Source: Deltaproteobacteria bacterium (GTDB lineage: Bacteria > Desulfobacterota > Desulfuromonadia > Desulfuromonadales > BM103). Taken from it: a stretch of 5,483 nucleotides of DNA. Below, one piece after another: positions 4,303 through 5,483 of the stretch (within the stretch, counting starts at the first letter, position 1; each line of letters opens with the position of its first letter). The translations under genes were made by a program, and so were the position numbers. A model generated the notes under the pieces. That model saw only the letters and a program-made list of their open reading frames with translations, did no database searches and had not been told where the DNA came from. The stretch is taken from the NCBI GenBank assembly GCA_019313105.1, contig JAFDBW010000248.1, forward strand, positions 1 to 5,483, in the 5' to 3' direction.

Positions 4303-4578
4303 TGTTTGCCCGGATTAATCCCCTATCGGTGGATGATATGCGGTACTTAAAAGAGCATATGAAATCATAAAGTCGAACGAAAAGCGACTTATGTCGTTGG
4401 TATATGGTGTGTCACCGCAATTCTAAACCGCGACGTTACGTTCTGTTAATCGATCCGTTTTAAGCCGCTGAAACATCAGGCATGGGTCTTTGCGAAAAAG
4501 GACTTCTCCTTCTTTTGATTTATCGATATACTAAAATAGAACATTGTCTCAAAAGCACTCATGGAGAACTTATTTAAT
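4303..4578. other. apparently non-coding intergenic region
   Basis: No convincing gene was found in this stretch of about 275 bp. It is AT-rich with many stops in all frames. Visible structure includes AAGTCG (4370-4375) pairing with CGACTT (4385-4390), and an overlapping alternative pairing AACGA (4376-4380) with TCGTT (4394-4398); the two compete with each other. A -10-like TATACT (4527-4532) lies about 50 bp before the GAF-protein ATG, but its -35 region (around TTCTCC, 4504-4509) is poor. It probably contains the promoter and leader of the GAF gene; a small RNA cannot be excluded. Confidence 0.4.
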
Positions 4579-5483
4579 ATGCAAAAAAGTCAGTCTATTT
4601 GTCATTTTAAGCTGTTCTATGAAACGGCCCAGACGATCTTGTCATCCTCGTCCCTGCAGTCCACTCTTGATACTCTGGTCGAACGTTCCGTGGCCGCACT
4701 GGGAGTCAAGGGGGGCAGCCTGCGACTGGTCGATGAGCAAACCCATCAGCTGGAACTGGTCGCATCTTGGGGACTGAGTGAAGCTTATCTCAACAAGGGA
4801 GTGCTCAGTTCCGACCATAGTGTACCGCAAGTGCTTTCCGGTGAGGTCGTCTGCATCCAGAATGCTTTCGATGACCCGCGCGTCCAGTATCGCGACGAAT
4901 TGAGCGCTGAGGGGATAAACACCATGCTTTCATTGCCGTTGGAGGCTTCGGGAGCATCGATCGGCGTACTGCGACTCTACAGTGCCGATCGGCGTGAGTT
5001 CACCGACGAAGAGATCGAGCTGGTGGCAGCAATGGCCGAACTTGGCGGCCTGGCGATTGCCAATGCCCGTCTCTACGAAGCGGAAGGGATCAAGCTCTCG
5101 AGTTTGTTGCGGGGTGTTGGCATTGAGCTGGAAGAGAAGCCGGTCGAGGTTGAAAAGCAGGTCTGTGCCTTCGCTGCCAACCCGGGTAATGCGCAGCAGA
5201 GTCTTCAATATTTCCGCGCCCTGCACGAAATCACAAGGGCGATCCTTTCGACCCTCAACTCGAAACAGGTGATGGAGCTGATCATCGAACGGGTTACCAA
5301 CCTGTTGCATGTTAAGGCTGCCGCGCTGCGCCTGATCAACGAATCGACCAACGAACTCGAACTGCTCGCCAGTAAAGGGCTCAGCGAACGGTTTCTGACC
5401 AAAGGACCGCCGCATGCCGACAGGAGTATTCAGGAAACCCTTAAAGGGGTCCCGGTATTGATCGAAGACACCAGCAACGATCC
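4579..5483 (+). CDS. tandem-GAF-domain signalling protein, 5' part (truncated by window end)
   Basis: An open frame runs from here to the right edge with no stop (301 complete codons seen). Two GAF domains are visible. GAF1 covers about residues 28-167, with 'GSLRLVDEQTHQLELVASWGL' and 'TMLSLPLEASGASIGVLRLYS', and ends in the helix 'LAIANARLYEAE'. GAF2 starts about residue 222 and has 'ALRLINESTNELELLASKGLS'; it is cut off by the window end. The N-terminus has neither a signal peptide nor membrane segments, so this part is cytosolic. GAF domains bind small ligands or mediate dimerisation and usually precede an output domain (histidine kinase, GGDEF, phosphatase or sigma54 activator), which lies outside the window. 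An in-frame stop at 4537 limits the 5' end. I chose ATG 4579, which has GGAGA (4563-4567) 11 nt upstream. ATG 4561, six codons earlier, lacks a ribosome binding site but cannot be excluded. Confidence 0.88.
   Translation, partial: MQKSQSICHFKLFYETAQTILSSSSLQSTLDTLVERSVAALGVKGGSLRLVDEQTHQLELVASWGLSEAYLNKGVLSSDHSVPQVLSGEVVCIQNAFDDPRVQYRDELSAEGINTMLSLPLEASGASIGVLRLYSADRREFTDEEIELVAAMAELGGLAIANARLYEAEGIKLSSLLRGVGIELEEKPVEVEKQVCAFAANPGNAQQSLQYFRALHEITRAILSTLNSKQVMELIIERVTNLLHVKAAALRLINESTNELELLASKGLSERFLTKGPPHADRSIQETLKGVPVLIEDTSND

Noticed and set aside
4482..4577. 31-residue open frame upstream of the GAF gene (Leu-rich centre)
   Set aside because: No clear ribosome binding site, no recognisable family, and length expected by chance; a leader peptide cannot be excluded but is not supported.
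4930..5415. 161-codon minus-strand open frame
   Set aside because: Antisense to the GAF-protein frame, which has clear domain homology and extends without a stop to the window edge.
1..5483. Insertion sequence, CRISPR array, prophage or toxin-antitoxin genes
   Set aside because: No transposase, integrase, regularly spaced repeats or small paired toxin/antitoxin genes were seen on either strand.

Overview
The window looks like ordinary chromosomal DNA of a Gram-negative anaerobe, most plausibly a deltaproteobacterium of the Desulfuromonadales type (Desulfuromonas, Geobacter or Pelobacter relatives). This rests on gene content and protein style: an HcpR-like Crp/Fnr regulator, an FrdX-like ferredoxin, a YgbA-type Cys-rich protein, a tandem-GAF sensor, and moderate GC with AT-rich promoters. 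It is inference from recognition, not from a database search.

Layout from left to right: a complete SUI1/YciH translation factor (+, 9-374) faces a small exported DsrE-family protein (-, 395-871). A 145-bp divergent intergenic region with a good sigma70-type promoter and nested dyads separates the latter from a Crp/Fnr-family regulator (+, 1017-1694). Next come a YgbA-family protein (+, 1808-2176), an FNR-architecture palindrome (TTTGACC-N2-GGTCAAA, 2180-2195) and a ferredoxin-fusion protein (+, 2279-3055). A 32-bp perfect palindrome (3107-3138) follows, then an HD-domain hydrolase (+, 3159-3737) overlapping a YbgC/FadM-type hotdog thioesterase (+, 3701-4108). After that come a tRNA-Val(CAC) with a near-consensus promoter and a strong terminator, about 275 bp of apparently non-coding DNA, and the 5' part of a multi-GAF protein (+, from 4579) that runs off the right edge.

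The most coherent biology is at 1017-3055. A regulator of the FNR/DNR/HcpR type, a homologue of the NO-induced E. coli protein YgbA, and a ferredoxin of the kind found next to the hybrid cluster protein Hcp lie together, with a palindromic operator of the right architecture in front of the ferredoxin. This reads as a small nitrosative-stress (NO/hydroxylamine) module. The hcp gene itself is not in the window. The other genes are mostly housekeeping or signalling genes with no evident link to this module.

I found no insertion sequence, CRISPR array, prophage gene or origin. The only possibly mobile item is the 32-bp palindrome, which resembles a REP-type element.
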